Assembly: GCA_964439475.1 (NCBI GenBank) | Contig: CAYTOT010000007.1 | Coordinates: 62,001-126,000 of the forward strand | Direction: 5' to 3' | From: VBCG01 sp964439475 | GTDB lineage: Bacteria; Pseudomonadota; Gammaproteobacteria; Burkholderiales; Casimicrobiaceae | DNA length: 64,000 nucleotides | Shown here: piece by piece, positions 17,835 through 26,898 of the stretch | Position numbering within the stretch: position 1 is the stretch's first letter | How the letters are laid out: each line of letters starts with the position of its first letter | Translations under genes and position numbers: made by a program | The notes under the pieces: model-generated | Database searches by the model: none | The model's input: only the letters and a program-made list of their open reading frames with translations | Told to the model about the DNA's origin: nothing

Positions 17835-18018
17835 CGCCCGGCAGGACCGTCGTGTCCGCCACCCCTGCACCGCGCGTCGTGATGCGGCCTCGCTCGCGCC
17901 CCGCGAGTCGAGACGGGCGCTCCGGCGACGCATCGCGACCGTTCCCGCGCGGCGTTCCGCGCCCATCGCCATCGAGCGGATCGCGACCCGCGGTCCGCGC
18001 TTACCGGATCACCCGACC

Positions 18019-19113
18019 ATGAGTCTCAAGTGCGGCATCGTGGGCCTGCCCAACGTGGGCAAGTCCACGCTCTTCAATGCGTTGACCAAGGCCGGCATCG
18101 CCGCCGAGAACTATCCCTTCTGCACGATCGAGCCCAACGTCGGCATCGTGGAGGTGCCGGATCCGCGGCTCGCCGCGCTCGCAGCGATCGCGAAACCGGA
18201 GAAGGTGATCCCGGCCGTCGTCGAGTTCGTGGACATCGCGGGCCTCGTCGCCGGCGCGTCGAAGGGCGAGGGCCTGGGCAACCAGTTCCTCGCGAACATC
18301 CGCGAGACCGACGCCATCGCCCATGTGGTGCGCTGCTTCGCCGACGACAACGTGGTGCACGTCGCCGGCAAGGTCGATCCCGTCTCCGACATCGAGACCA
18401 TCGATACGGAACTCGCACTGGCCGACATGGCCGCGGTCGAGAAGCAACTCGCCAAGTACGCGAAGACCGCGCGCTCCGGCGGCGACAAGGAGGCGCAGCG
18501 CATCGTGGCGGCGCTCGAGAAGGTGCAGGCGGTGCTGGACGACGGGCGCCCGGCGCGCACGGCCGACCTGTACGAGGAGGAGAAGGATGTGCTCCGCCCG
18601 TTCTTCCTGCTCACGATGAAGCCCACGATGTACGTCGCGAACGTCGCCGAGCACGGCTTCACGAACAATCCACGCCTCGAGGCCGTCGTCGCCCGTGCGA
18701 AGAAGGAGGGGGCGCCCGTGGTGGCCGTGTGCGCGGAGATGGAGGCGCAGATCGCCGACCTCGTCGGGGACGACAAGGCCATGTTCCTCGCCGACATGGG
18801 CATGACCGAGCCGGGCCTCGATCGCGTGATCCACGCGGGCTACGCCTTGCTGGGCTTGCAGACCTACTTCACCGCCGGACCGAAGGAAGTCCGCGCGTGG
18901 ACGATCCACACGGGCGACACGGCGCCGCGGGCCGCCGCCGCGATCCACACCGACTTCGAGAAGGGTTTCATCCGCGCCGAGGTGATCGCCTTCGGCGACT
19001 TCGTCGCGTGCAAGGGCGAGGCCGGCGCCAAGGAAGCGGGAAAGATGCGGGTCGAGGGCAAGGACTACGTCGTGAAGGACGGCGACGTGATGCATTTCCG
19101 GTTCAACGTGTAG
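18019..19113 (+). CDS. ychF: Redox-regulated P-loop ATPase YchF (Obg family)
   Basis: YchF is an Obg-like protein that prefers ATP and associates with ribosomes; it lowers the oxidative stress response in E. coli. G1 is GLPNVGKSTLFNALT, followed by NYPFCTIEPNVG (switch I). G3 lies in FVDIAGLVAGASKGEGLGNQF. A helical coiled-coil insertion (ADMAAVEKQLAKYAKTARSGG) precedes the C-terminal TGS domain (TYFTAGPKEVRAWTI...GDVMHFRFNV). The length of 364 residues matches the family (363). The pth-ychF order is standard. Confidence 0.97.
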   Translation: MSLKCGIVGLPNVGKSTLFNALTKAGIAAENYPFCTIEPNVGIVEVPDPRLAALAAIAKPEKVIPAVVEFVDIAGLVAGASKGEGLGNQFLANIRETDAIAHVVRCFADDNVVHVAGKVDPVSDIETIDTELALADMAAVEKQLAKYAKTARSGGDKEAQRIVAALEKVQAVLDDGRPARTADLYEEEKDVLRPFFLLTMKPTMYVANVAEHGFTNNPRLEAVVARAKKEGAPVVAVCAEMEAQIADLVGDDKAMFLADMGMTEPGLDRVIHAGYALLGLQTYFTAGPKEVRAWTIHTGDTAPRAAAAIHTDFEKGFIRAEVIAFGDFVACKGEAGAKEAGKMRVEGKDYVVKDGDVMHFRFNV

Positions 19114-19250
19114 CGCTTCGCTCCGGCCTCGGCACCGGCTGCCCCATGCAGGCGGCGGCCGTCGAGTGCGGCTACTTCCAGGTGATGTCGCGCGTGTCGC
19201 CCGACCTCGCCCGACGCCAGGCGGAGCCCATCGCCGGGTCGGTCGCCAGG

Positions 19251-19589
19251 TCAGTCGTTGTCGGCCTCGCGGCAGGACTTCGTCTCCTTCGCGAGCAGCG
19301 GCTTCAGCGGAACATCCACCCACGCCCCCTTCTCCTGCCGCTCCATCTTCTTCACCGAGTTGAGCGCGACCATCGTGTAGCCGCCCGGAAGCTTGCGGTC
19401 GAGGACCACCATCGTGCAGCCGGATCCCTTGTTGAGCGTGACCTTGCCGGTGACGAAGGAGCCGTCGCCCACGCCGCTCGGGATGACGCGCACCGGCGTG
19501 CTGTCGGGGAGTGCCTGCGCGGCGACCGGCAGGGCGGCGATGAGCGCAAGTACGGCGGCGGGAGCAAGTGCGACAATGGTGCTTTTCAT
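19251..19589 (-). CDS. Small secreted protein of unknown function
   Basis: The product has 112 residues with a clear signal peptide (MKSTIVALAPAAVLALIAAL, then PVAAQA). The mature part is about 85 residues with two Cys (GSGCTMVV and KSCREADND), able to form one disulfide, and no motif I recognise. The start ATG at 19589 lies only 11 nt from the divergent lipoprotein start at 19601, so the two genes must share or overlap their promoters. It is probably periplasmic or secreted. Confidence 0.7.
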   Translation of the reverse strand: MKSTIVALAPAAVLALIAALPVAAQALPDSTPVRVIPSGVGDGSFVTGKVTLNKGSGCTMVVLDRKLPGGYTMVALNSVKKMERQEKGAWVDVPLKPLLAKETKSCREADND

Positions 19590-19600
19590 GACGGGACCGT

Positions 19601-20107
19601 GTGGTGACGAAGGGGCAATGCTACGCGAACGCTGGTCCGGCACGCCCGGCCCTGGCACTGCTTGCCATCCTCGTCGTGGCGGGCTGCGCGGCGCTGCGGC
19701 CGGAGCCGCCCACGCTGGCCGTCGCGGGAGTGAGCGTCGATCGCCTGGCACCCGCTGATGCGCGCTTCAGCGTGTTCGTCGCGATGGGCAATCCCAACGA
19801 TCGCGCGATCGCGGTGGACGCGATCGTGGCGAACCTGCGCATCGAGGACGTGATGATCGGCAGCGCGCGTCTCGCGGAGCCGGTCACGCTGCCCGCGCGT
19901 GGCGAGACCACGGCGCGGCTCGTGGCGCAGGCCGACCTTCCCTCGTCGCTGCGCGCGGCCGCGGAGATCGCATCGCGGGCGCTGGTCGAGGGTGCTGCAT
20001 TTTCCGGCATTCGCTACGCGGTCGACGGCACCGCGACGATCGACGGCGGCAGCGTGTATCCCTTCTCGCGCCGGGGAGAGATCGCGTGGAACCCGCGCTC
20101 GCCATGA
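19601..20107 (+). CDS. LEA14-like (WHy domain) lipoprotein
   Basis: This is an exported lipoprotein of about 168 residues. The lipobox LVVAGC follows a hydrophobic stretch (ALALLAILVVAGC). The mature part, PPTLAVAGVSVDRLAPADARFSVFV, then GNPNDRAIAVDAIVANLRIED, fits the water-stress/LEA type 2 (WHy) beta-sandwich domain seen in many proteobacterial lipoproteins. Two adjacent GTG codons (19601, 19604) can start it; the second has GGGA at better spacing. dapF follows after 88 nt. The function of bacterial LEA14 lipoproteins is not settled. Confidence 0.78.
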   Translation: MVTKGQCYANAGPARPALALLAILVVAGCAALRPEPPTLAVAGVSVDRLAPADARFSVFVAMGNPNDRAIAVDAIVANLRIEDVMIGSARLAEPVTLPARGETTARLVAQADLPSSLRAAAEIASRALVEGAAFSGIRYAVDGTATIDGGSVYPFSRRGEIAWNPRSP

Positions 20108-20195
20108 ACGGCGCTACCGTGCCCGTCGGTCCTGGAGTCTCCTTGCGGCGAGCCCGGGTACCCGTTTCGCGCGTGAACGACCGCGCGAGGACTGC

Positions 20196-21023
20196 ATGAG
20201 CTTCGCCTTCACCAAGATGCAGGGCCTCGGCAACGACTTCGTCGTCATCGACGCCGTACGCCAGCGCATCGAGCTCGACGCCGCGACCGTGCGTGCGCTT
20301 GCCGACCGCCGCTTCGGCGTTGGCTGCGACCAGGTGCTGGTGGTCGAGCGCGCGCACGGCGACGCCGATTTCCGCTATCGCATCTTCAACGCCGACGGCG
20401 GCGAGGTGGAGCAGTGCGGCAACGGCGCGCGCTGCTTCGTCGTTTTCGTCCGCGACCACGGACTCACCGACAAGCGCGAGATCCGCGTGGAGACGAAGGG
20501 CGGCGTGATCGTGCCGCATCTGGGCGACGATGGCCTCGTCACGGTGGACATGGGCGTGCCGCGCCTGCGGCCCGAGGACGTGCCGTTCACCGACGGCACC
20601 GGGGCGATCGAGGAAGCGCTCGCCGTCGACGGGACCGAGGTGCGGGTCAGCGCGCTGTCGATGGGCAATCCGCATGCCGTGCAGGTGGTGTCCGACATCG
20701 ACCGCGCACCCGTCACCACTCAGGGACCGCGCATCGAGCACCATCCGCGCTTTCCCGCGCGCGTGAACGCGGGATACATCGAGGTGGTCGATCGCGCTAC
20801 CATTCGCCTGCGCGTTTGGGAACGCGGCGCGGGTGAGACGCTCGCGTGCGGGACGGGCGCCTGCGCGGCAGCGGTGGCGGGCATCCGGCGCGGACTCCTG
20901 GACTCGCCGGTGCGCGTGATCACCCGCGGCGGCGAGCTTGGCATCGAGTGGCGCGGCGACGGATCTCCGGTCTTCATGACCGGGCCGGCGGTGACGGTAT
21001 ACGAGGGTACCTGGCCGCGCTGA
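20196..21023 (+). CDS. dapF: Diaminopimelate epimerase
   Basis: DapF converts LL- to meso-diaminopimelate for lysine and peptidoglycan synthesis. The N-terminus FTKMQGLGNDFVVIDAV is diagnostic. Both catalytic cysteines are present, in EQCGNGARCF and LACGTGACAAAV. The length is 275 residues. GCGAGG precedes the ATG by 5 nt. It forms the familiar dapF-DUF484-xerC cluster with the next two genes. Confidence 0.97.
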   Translation: MSFAFTKMQGLGNDFVVIDAVRQRIELDAATVRALADRRFGVGCDQVLVVERAHGDADFRYRIFNADGGEVEQCGNGARCFVVFVRDHGLTDKREIRVETKGGVIVPHLGDDGLVTVDMGVPRLRPEDVPFTDGTGAIEEALAVDGTEVRVSALSMGNPHAVQVVSDIDRAPVTTQGPRIEHHPRFPARVNAGYIEVVDRATIRLRVWERGAGETLACGTGACAAAVAGIRRGLLDSPVRVITRGGELGIEWRGDGSPVFMTGPAVTVYEGTWPR

Positions 21024-21069
21024 CGGACGTCGTCGCGGCTCGAGAAAAACGACAACGCGGGACGTAACG

Positions 21070-21723
21070 ATGGATGCAGCGGCGGTTGCCGAATACCTGA
21101 AGTCGAATCCGGAGTTCTTCGAGGACTACGCCGACGTGATCGCGGAGATCTTCGTGCCGCATCCCCACGGCGGCCATGCGATCCCGATCGCCGAGCGGCA
21201 GATCGTCACGCTGCGCGAGAAGAACCTGGAGCTCGAGGCGAAGTTCCGCGAGCTCATCGCGTACGGGACCGAGAACGACCAGATCAGCGAGAAGGTGCAC
21301 CGGTCCACGCTTGCGCTCTTCGCAGCCCCCGACCTCGAGACCACGCTCGCGGTCCTGTATCACAGCCTGAAGGAGGACTTCGGGGTGCCGCAGGTTGCGG
21401 CGAGGCTGTGGGGCAAGGTGCCGGAGCAGTCGTACCTGCCGGAGCTCGCGGCGGCATCGAGCGAGATCCGCCAGTACGCCGACCAGCTCGGACAGCCATA
21501 CTGCGGGCCGGTCGCCGCTTTCGAGTCGCGCGAGTGGTTCGACGATGGCGACATCCTCACCTCCTTCGCCTTCCTGCCGCTGCGCACCGCGCAGACGTTC
21601 GGCGTGCTGGTCCTGGGCAGCCCCGATCCGCAGCGCTTCCACCCCGGCATGGGCACGCTGTACCAGACGCGTGTGGCCGAGCTCGCGAGTGTCGCCACCG
21701 CGCGCTTCCTCCCGGCGTCCTGA
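21070..21723 (+). CDS. DUF484 family protein
   Basis: This 217-residue protein of the DUF484 family is found between dapF and xerC in many proteobacteria. The N-terminal helix pair (VAEYLKSNPEFFEDYADVIAEIFVPHPHGG) and IPIAERQIVTLREKNLELEAKFRELI, a coiled-coil-like helix, are typical. The C-terminal half resembles a GAF-like fold with LPLRTAQTFGVLVLGSPDPQRFHP. No biochemical role is established. Linkage to xerC suggests a link to chromosome dimer resolution, but this is only context. Confidence 0.93.
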   Translation: MDAAAVAEYLKSNPEFFEDYADVIAEIFVPHPHGGHAIPIAERQIVTLREKNLELEAKFRELIAYGTENDQISEKVHRSTLALFAAPDLETTLAVLYHSLKEDFGVPQVAARLWGKVPEQSYLPELAAASSEIRQYADQLGQPYCGPVAAFESREWFDDGDILTSFAFLPLRTAQTFGVLVLGSPDPQRFHPGMGTLYQTRVAELASVATARFLPAS

Positions 21724-21730
21724 CGCCGCC

Positions 21731-22645
21731 GTGTCGCGGCGCACGCCGTCGCCGGCGAACCTGGCGCTGCTCGAAGGCTTTGCGCGCCACCTGGGTGCGC
21801 GGCCGAGGCTGACACGCGAGGCGTACCTGCGCGACGCGACGCGCCTTGCGGCATGCGCGGGAGACGCACTCCTCACGTCGCTCACGCGCCGGGACGTGTC
21901 GCGTCACCTCGGCTCGCTGCACGCGGCGGGTCTCTCCGGACGCAGCCTCGCCCGCATGCTCTGCTCGTGGCGCGCCTTCTACACCTTCGCGCTCGAGCGC
22001 GACGCCGCGCTGCGCGACAACCCCTGTGCGGGGCTCAAGGCGCCGAAGGCCTCCAGGCGGCTGCCGGCCGCGCTTACGCCCGACGAGGCGGTGCGGCTCG
22101 TGGCGATCGACGATGAAGCCGATCGCTGGTCGGCGCGTGATCGTGCGCTCTTCGAGCTCGCCTACTCCTCGGGGCTGCGCCTGTCGGAACTCGCGGGGCT
22201 CGACGCCGACGGCCTCGATCTCGACGAGGGCGAGGTGCGTGTCATGGGCAAGGGTGCGAAGGAGCGAGTCGTGCCGGTAGGTGCCGCCGCGCGCGAGGCG
22301 CTCGCGCGCTGGCTGGCCGAACGCCCGAGCGTGGTGCGCGAGGGCGATACGGCGCTCTTCGTGGGGCCGAGGGGCCGCCGCATCGCGGCGCGCACGATCG
22401 AGCGGCGGCTGGCGACGTGGGCGGTCCGCCAGGGACTCGACCGCCACGTCCATCCGCACATGCTGCGGCATTCCTTCGCCTCGCACGTGCTGCAGTCGTC
22501 GGGCGACCTGCGCGCGGTGCAGGAGATGCTGGGGCACGCGTCGATCGCAAGCACGCAGGTGTACACCCACCTCGACTTCCAGGCGCTCGCCAAGGTGTAC
22601 GACGCGGCACATCCGCGCGCGAAGCGGAAGAATCGGGCCGAATAG
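21731..22645 (+). CDS. xerC: Tyrosine recombinase XerC
   Basis: XerC works with XerD at dif to resolve chromosome dimers. All catalytic residues of the tyrosine recombinases are present: Arg150 (SSGLRLSEL), Lys174 (GKGAKER), His243-x-x-Arg246 (HMLRHSFASH), His269 (MLGHASI) and Tyr278 (TQVYTHL). The N-terminal SAM-like DNA-binding domain covers residues 8-95. The GTG at 21731 lies 7 nt after the DUF484 stop and gives 304 residues; no strong ribosome site is visible, so the start is approximate. The position after dapF and DUF484 favours XerC over a mobile-element integrase. Confidence 0.95.
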   Translation: MSRRTPSPANLALLEGFARHLGARPRLTREAYLRDATRLAACAGDALLTSLTRRDVSRHLGSLHAAGLSGRSLARMLCSWRAFYTFALERDAALRDNPCAGLKAPKASRRLPAALTPDEAVRLVAIDDEADRWSARDRALFELAYSSGLRLSELAGLDADGLDLDEGEVRVMGKGAKERVVPVGAAAREALARWLAERPSVVREGDTALFVGPRGRRIAARTIERRLATWAVRQGLDRHVHPHMLRHSFASHVLQSSGDLRAVQEMLGHASIASTQVYTHLDFQALAKVYDAAHPRAKRKNRAE

Positions 22646-22763
22646 GAACAGGCGGGAAGGGAGCCCGGAAGCAGCGATCGCGTCGGTCACCGACGACGAT
22701 CCTGGCGCAGGTGCGGCTGCGGTGCCGGCAGTCGTGCCGGCAGCGGGCGCTGCGCTGCGGCGC

Positions 22764-24059
22764 CTACGCCGCGACCGTCTCCGGCTCGGCCGTGCCCTCG
22801 AGCTCCTCGACCTCGATGGCGGCCGCCAGTTGCGCGAGCCTGGCGACCACGCCGTAGGCGTAGAAGCGATTGGGCGGACAGCCCGCGGGCTCGTGCAGGT
22901 CGGGAATGCACGGAGATTCGAAAGCGAGCGGCACGAACTGGGCGCCGGGCGCGTTCAGGTTCTCGTCCTTGCCGCGCGCGGTATGCACGCGATAGAAGCC
23001 GCCGACCACGAAGCGGTCGATCATGTACACGACGGGCTCGGCGATCGCATCGTCGATCGACTCGAACGTGGGCACGCCTTCCTGGATGATCACCGAACTG
23101 ACCTCGAGGCCTTCCTTGACGACGGCCATCTTGTTGCGCTGCCTGCGGTTGAGCGCGCGCACGTCGTCCACGTTGCGGACGGTCATGATGCCCATGCCGT
23201 AGGTGCCCGCATCGGCCTTCACGATCACGAAGGGATTGTCCGCGATGCCGTACTCGTCGTACTTCGACCTGATGCGCTTCAGCAGGTCGTCGACGTTCGC
23301 TTCGAGGCACTCCTCGCCGGCGCGCTCCTGGAAGTTGATCTTTCCGCACACGCCGAAGTAGGGGTCGATGAGCCACGGATCGATCCCGACGAGCGAGGCG
23401 AACTCGTCGGCGACGGCCGCATAGGCCGTGAAATGATGCGACTTCTTGCGGTTGTACCAGCCTGCCGCAAGCGGCGGCACGACCGGCTGGTCGATGCCCG
23501 TCAGGATCTCCGGCGACCCCGCGGACAGGTCGTTGTTGAGGAGCACCATGCAAGGATCGAAGTCATTCGCCCCGACGCGGCGTCCGTGGCGCTGGATGGG
23601 TTCGAGCGTGAGCGACAAGTCGTCGCCGAGGTCGATCCTCGTGACCTGCGTTATCTCCGGATTGAGCGAGCCCACGCGCACGCGCATGCCGGCCTGCCGC
23701 AGGATGCCCTCGAGCGTGGCCACGTTGCGCAGGTAGAACATGTTGCGCGTGTGGTTCTCCGGCACGAGCAGCACGCCGCGCGCATCGGGACACACGCGTT
23801 CCACCGCGGACTGGATCGCCTGCACGCACAGCGGGAGGAACGACGGATTCAGGTTGTTGAATCCGCCCGGAAAGAGATTGGTGTCGACGGGTGCGAGCTT
23901 GAAGCCCGCATTGCGCAGGTCGACCGAGGAATAGAACGGGACCTCGTGCTCCTGCCACTTCGTCCGCAGCCAGCGCTCGATCTCCGGCATGCGCTCGAGG
24001 ATGCGGCGCTCGATGTCCTGCAGCGGCCCGGTAAGTGCGGTGGTGAGATGCGGGACCAT
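22764..24059 (-). CDS. gshA: Glutamate-cysteine ligase (proteobacterial TIGR02049-type GshA)
   Basis: GshA makes gamma-glutamylcysteine, the first step of glutathione synthesis. The 431-residue protein matches the separate GshA family known from Acidithiobacillus and betaproteobacteria (TIGR02049), not the E. coli type. Typical blocks are VPFYSSVDLRNAGFKLAPVD, NLFPGGFNNLN, GWYNRKKSHHFTAY, GVCGKINFQER, VKADAGTYGMGIMTV and the C-terminal GGFYRVHTARGKDENLNAPG. It sits downstream of amtB, the usual neighbourhood, but gshB is not adjacent here: xerC converges on it instead. The ATG at 24059 is the first start of the conserved frame. Confidence 0.92.
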   Translation of the reverse strand: MVPHLTTALTGPLQDIERRILERMPEIERWLRTKWQEHEVPFYSSVDLRNAGFKLAPVDTNLFPGGFNNLNPSFLPLCVQAIQSAVERVCPDARGVLLVPENHTRNMFYLRNVATLEGILRQAGMRVRVGSLNPEITQVTRIDLGDDLSLTLEPIQRHGRRVGANDFDPCMVLLNNDLSAGSPEILTGIDQPVVPPLAAGWYNRKKSHHFTAYAAVADEFASLVGIDPWLIDPYFGVCGKINFQERAGEECLEANVDDLLKRIRSKYDEYGIADNPFVIVKADAGTYGMGIMTVRNVDDVRALNRRQRNKMAVVKEGLEVSSVIIQEGVPTFESIDDAIAEPVVYMIDRFVVGGFYRVHTARGKDENLNAPGAQFVPLAFESPCIPDLHEPAGCPPNRFYAYGVVARLAQLAAAIEVEELEGTAEPETVAA

Positions 24060-24126
24060 CGCGCGATTCTATCCCACCCTCCGCCACCGCCCTTCACCGG
24101 GGCAACGCTGCCGGACCTGGCGCCGG

Positions 24127-25644
24127 CTAGCTGCGATACGCCGATTCGCCGTGAGCCGTGATGTCGAGACCCTCGCGCTCCTGCTCTTCCGGCACGCGCA
24201 GTCCGATCGTGAGGTCGACGATCTTGTAGCAGATCCAGGCAACCACGCCCGACCACACGATCGTGAGGAGGACGGCCTTGGCCTGGACCAGCACCTGCTC
24301 GCCGATGCTCGTGAAGCCCGTGGCCCCGGTCACCCAGTCGGTCACGAAGCCGGGACCGCCGAGCGCCGGGGAGACGAACACGCCGGTGAGGAGCGCGCCG
24401 ACGATGCCTCCCAGCGCATGAACGCCGAACACGTCGAGCGTGTCGTCCACCTTCAGCATGTGCTTCAGGCCGTTGACACCCCACAGGCAGACGAAGCCCG
24501 CGACGATGCCGATCACGAATGCGCCGGGAATGCCCACGTTGCCGGCCGCCGGGGTGATCGCCACCAGGCCCGCCACCGCACCCGATGCCGCGCCGAGCAT
24601 CGACGGCTTGCCCTTGAACACCCACTCGCCGAAGGTCCACGCGAGCACGGCGCAGGCCGTGGCGAGGTAGGTGTTGAGGAAGGCGAGGGATGCCGAGTTG
24701 CCCGCTTCGAGCGCCGAGCCGGCGTTGAAGCCGAACCATCCCATCCACAGCAGGGAGGCGCCCATCATCGTCATCGGGAGATTGCCGGGCGCCATCGCCT
24801 CGCGGCCGAAGCCGATCCGCTTGCCGATCACGTAAGCGCCCACGATCCCGGCGATGCCGGCGTTGATGTGCACCACCGTGCCGCCCGCGAAGTCCAGCGC
24901 GCCCCACTGCCAGAGGAGGCCGGCCTTGGCGTTGTTGGCCTCGACCACACCGGCGGTGGTGTACGCATCAGGTCCCGGCCAGAACCAGACCATGTGCGCG
25001 ATCGGCAGGTAGGCGAACGTGAACCAGAGCACGGCGAAGACGAGCACCGCGGAGAAGCGCACCCGCTCGGCGAAGGCGCCGAGGATGAGGCAGACCGTGA
25101 TCGCCGCGAACGTGCACTGGAAGGCGACGAACACGATCTCGGGGATGACCACGCCCTTGGAGAACGTGGCGCCCATGGCGAACTCGCCCTTGGCCGCGTC
25201 GACGACACCCGCGAGGAACAGCCGGTCGAGCCCGCCGAAATAGGCGTTGCCTTCCGTGAAGGCGATGCTGTAGCCGTACACGCACCAGAGCACCGAGATC
25301 AGCGAGAAGACGACGAATACCTGCATCAGGACCGACAGCACGTTCTTGCTGCGGACCATGCCGCCGTAGAACAGCGCGAGGGCAGGCACGCTCATCATGA
25401 GCACGAGCGCGGTGCAAACGAGCATCCACGCCACGTCGCCCTTGTTCGGCGTGGGCGCCGCAGGCGCTGCCGCCGAGGCGGCCGGGGCCGCCGCGGACCC
25501 TCCGCCCGCGGCAGGCGCGGCGGAGGGCGTGGTCGTGGACGCTGCGGTGGCGGCGGGCGCCTCGGGCGCCTTGTCCTGCGCGGCGACGGGCGCCGTGAAG
25601 GCGAGCATGCCGAGCATCGCCGCGATCGCGAGAATCTTCTTCAT
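24127..25644 (-). CDS. amtB: Ammonium transporter AmtB
   Basis: This is an ammonium channel of the inner membrane. The 505-residue protein has an N-terminal signal sequence (MKKILAIAAMLGMLAFTAPVAA), then an Ala/Pro-rich stretch of about 45 residues, then 11 membrane segments. The twin pore histidines are in LPIAHMVWFW and DVFGVHALGGIVG. FYGGMVRSKNVLS and the Trp/Phe gate region are conserved. The C-terminal tail carries EREGLDITAHGESAY, the GlnK-interacting segment. It lies 14 nt downstream of glnK, the conserved glnK-amtB pair. Expression probably depends on the sigma-54 type promoter upstream of the OMP gene. Confidence 0.96.
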   Translation of the reverse strand: MKKILAIAAMLGMLAFTAPVAAQDKAPEAPAATAASTTTPSAAPAAGGGSAAAPAASAAAPAAPTPNKGDVAWMLVCTALVLMMSVPALALFYGGMVRSKNVLSVLMQVFVVFSLISVLWCVYGYSIAFTEGNAYFGGLDRLFLAGVVDAAKGEFAMGATFSKGVVIPEIVFVAFQCTFAAITVCLILGAFAERVRFSAVLVFAVLWFTFAYLPIAHMVWFWPGPDAYTTAGVVEANNAKAGLLWQWGALDFAGGTVVHINAGIAGIVGAYVIGKRIGFGREAMAPGNLPMTMMGASLLWMGWFGFNAGSALEAGNSASLAFLNTYLATACAVLAWTFGEWVFKGKPSMLGAASGAVAGLVAITPAAGNVGIPGAFVIGIVAGFVCLWGVNGLKHMLKVDDTLDVFGVHALGGIVGALLTGVFVSPALGGPGFVTDWVTGATGFTSIGEQVLVQAKAVLLTIVWSGVVAWICYKIVDLTIGLRVPEEQEREGLDITAHGESAYRS

Positions 25645-25658
25645 GGTATGGGTTCCCG

Positions 25659-25997
25659 TTAGAGTGCGTCGGCACCGGTCTCGCCGGTACGGATGCGCAC
25701 GACCTGGAGCAGGTCGAAGACGAAGATCTTGCCGTCGCCGATCTTGCCGGTGCTGGCGGCCTTCTCCACCGCTTCGATGACGCGATCGACGAGGTTGTCG
25801 TTGACGGCAGCCTCGATCTTCACCTTGGGCAGGAAATCGACGACGTATTCGGCCCCCCGATAGAGTTCGGTGTGGCCCTTCTGCCGCCCGAAGCCCTTGA
25901 CCTCGGTGACGGTGATGCCTTGCACGCCGATGGCCGAGAGCGCTTCGCGGACCTCGTCGAGCTTGAACGGCTTGATGATGGCGGTAACGAGTTTCAT
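25659..25997 (-). CDS. glnK: Nitrogen regulatory protein P-II (GlnK)
   Basis: This PII signal protein of 112 residues senses 2-oxoglutarate and ATP/ADP and blocks AmtB when nitrogen is plentiful. The T-loop carries the uridylylation site Tyr51 within YRGAEYVVDFLPK. The B-loop TGKIGDGKIFV and C-loop RIRTGETGADAL are intact. The N-terminus MKLVTAIIKPFKLDEVREAL is typical. Pairing with amtB identifies it as GlnK rather than GlnB. Confidence 0.96.
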   Translation of the reverse strand: MKLVTAIIKPFKLDEVREALSAIGVQGITVTEVKGFGRQKGHTELYRGAEYVVDFLPKVKIEAAVNDNLVDRVIEAVEKAASTGKIGDGKIFVFDLLQVVRIRTGETGADAL

Positions 25998-26054
25998 GGA
26001 TATCCCCGCAGAGGGCGCGGCAGCGGGACCGCCGCCGCGCGAGATCGACGATCG

Positions 26055-26846
26055 TCAGAACGTCTTCTGGACGTACCCGACGAACTGGTTGCCGGCGGTG
26101 TTGCGCCCGAAGCGATTCGTGTAGAAGGCCGAATCCGCGTCGGTGCCGGTGCCGAAGATGCCGACGGTCACACCCCACAGTTCGGTGGAGGCGCCGACCT
26201 TCCAGTCGGTGTACGAGTAGTCGCCGTTGTTGCGATACGACTGGTACCCCACGTGCGCGAAGAGCGTGACCTTGCCGACGACGTCGTTGACCTTGTCGAT
26301 CACGTCCCAGTTGAGGTTGCCCTCGACGTAGTAGGAGTTCTTCGAGTCCGGATAGCCGAAGGTGTCGGACACGCTCTGGCTGTACTTCGCGGAGAGCATC
26401 TTCCAGGAGAGCGCGGCGTAGAGCTCGGTGGTGTTCGGGCGCGTGTAGCCGTCGGGATAGGTGCCGGGATACCAGTAGTAGAGGACGCCCACGTCGGCGC
26501 CGAAGTCGGCGGGCAGCGCGAATCTGAAGCCGCCGTACCAGTCCCACTCCATCGAGGCCGACACGTCGGGATTCCCGTCGGAGAGCCAGGAGACGTTCGA
26601 GGCCCACGTGCCCACGTAGAACCCGCTCTTGTGGGCGAGGTCGAGGCCGCCCTGCACGGCCGGCTTGTTGTTCGTCTGCTCGATGCCGCGGAAGACGTAC
26701 TCGCTGAAGAGGCCCACGTTCCCCGAGAACGTCCAGGCAGGTTCGGGGGCAGGGGCGGGCGCGGGTGACTGCGCCGCGGCGGTTCCCGTGAGCAGTGCCG
26801 CCAGCGCGACCGCGGCTGCTTCGGGAAAGGCAAGCTTGCGTTTCAT
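26055..26846 (-). CDS. TIGR02001-family outer-membrane protein
   Basis: This is a predicted outer-membrane beta-barrel of 263 residues with a signal peptide (MKRKLAFPEAAAVALAALLT, then AAAQ). The mature protein begins with a Pro/Ala linker, then WTFSGNVGLFSEYVFRGIEQTN, the signature start of the TIGR02001 (gcw_chp) family. It ends in VQKTF, with the terminal Phe recognised by the BAM machine. It is the first gene of the operon with glnK and amtB, a common arrangement in betaproteobacteria. It may be a nitrogen-regulated porin, but the substrate is not known. ATG 26846 is chosen because the signal peptide starts there. Confidence 0.88.
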   Translation of the reverse strand: MKRKLAFPEAAAVALAALLTGTAAAQSPAPAPAPEPAWTFSGNVGLFSEYVFRGIEQTNNKPAVQGGLDLAHKSGFYVGTWASNVSWLSDGNPDVSASMEWDWYGGFRFALPADFGADVGVLYYWYPGTYPDGYTRPNTTELYAALSWKMLSAKYSQSVSDTFGYPDSKNSYYVEGNLNWDVIDKVNDVVGKVTLFAHVGYQSYRNNGDYSYTDWKVGASTELWGVTVGIFGTGTDADSAFYTNRFGRNTAGNQFVGYVQKTF

Positions 26847-26898
26847 GGTGGAATCCCAGGTGTGGAGGAGGTACAACGATGGTTTCGGAAGTTGCGTT

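Noticed and set aside
21731..22645. XerC as an integrase of a mobile element
   Set aside because: The dapF-DUF484-xerC context, the complete XerC motifs and the absence of attachment-site duplications or phage genes favour the housekeeping recombinase.
22281..24161. A 626-codon plus-strand frame antisense to gshA
   Set aside because: It is a continuation of an alternative frame of xerC and then the antisense of gshA; its composition is that of a shadow frame.
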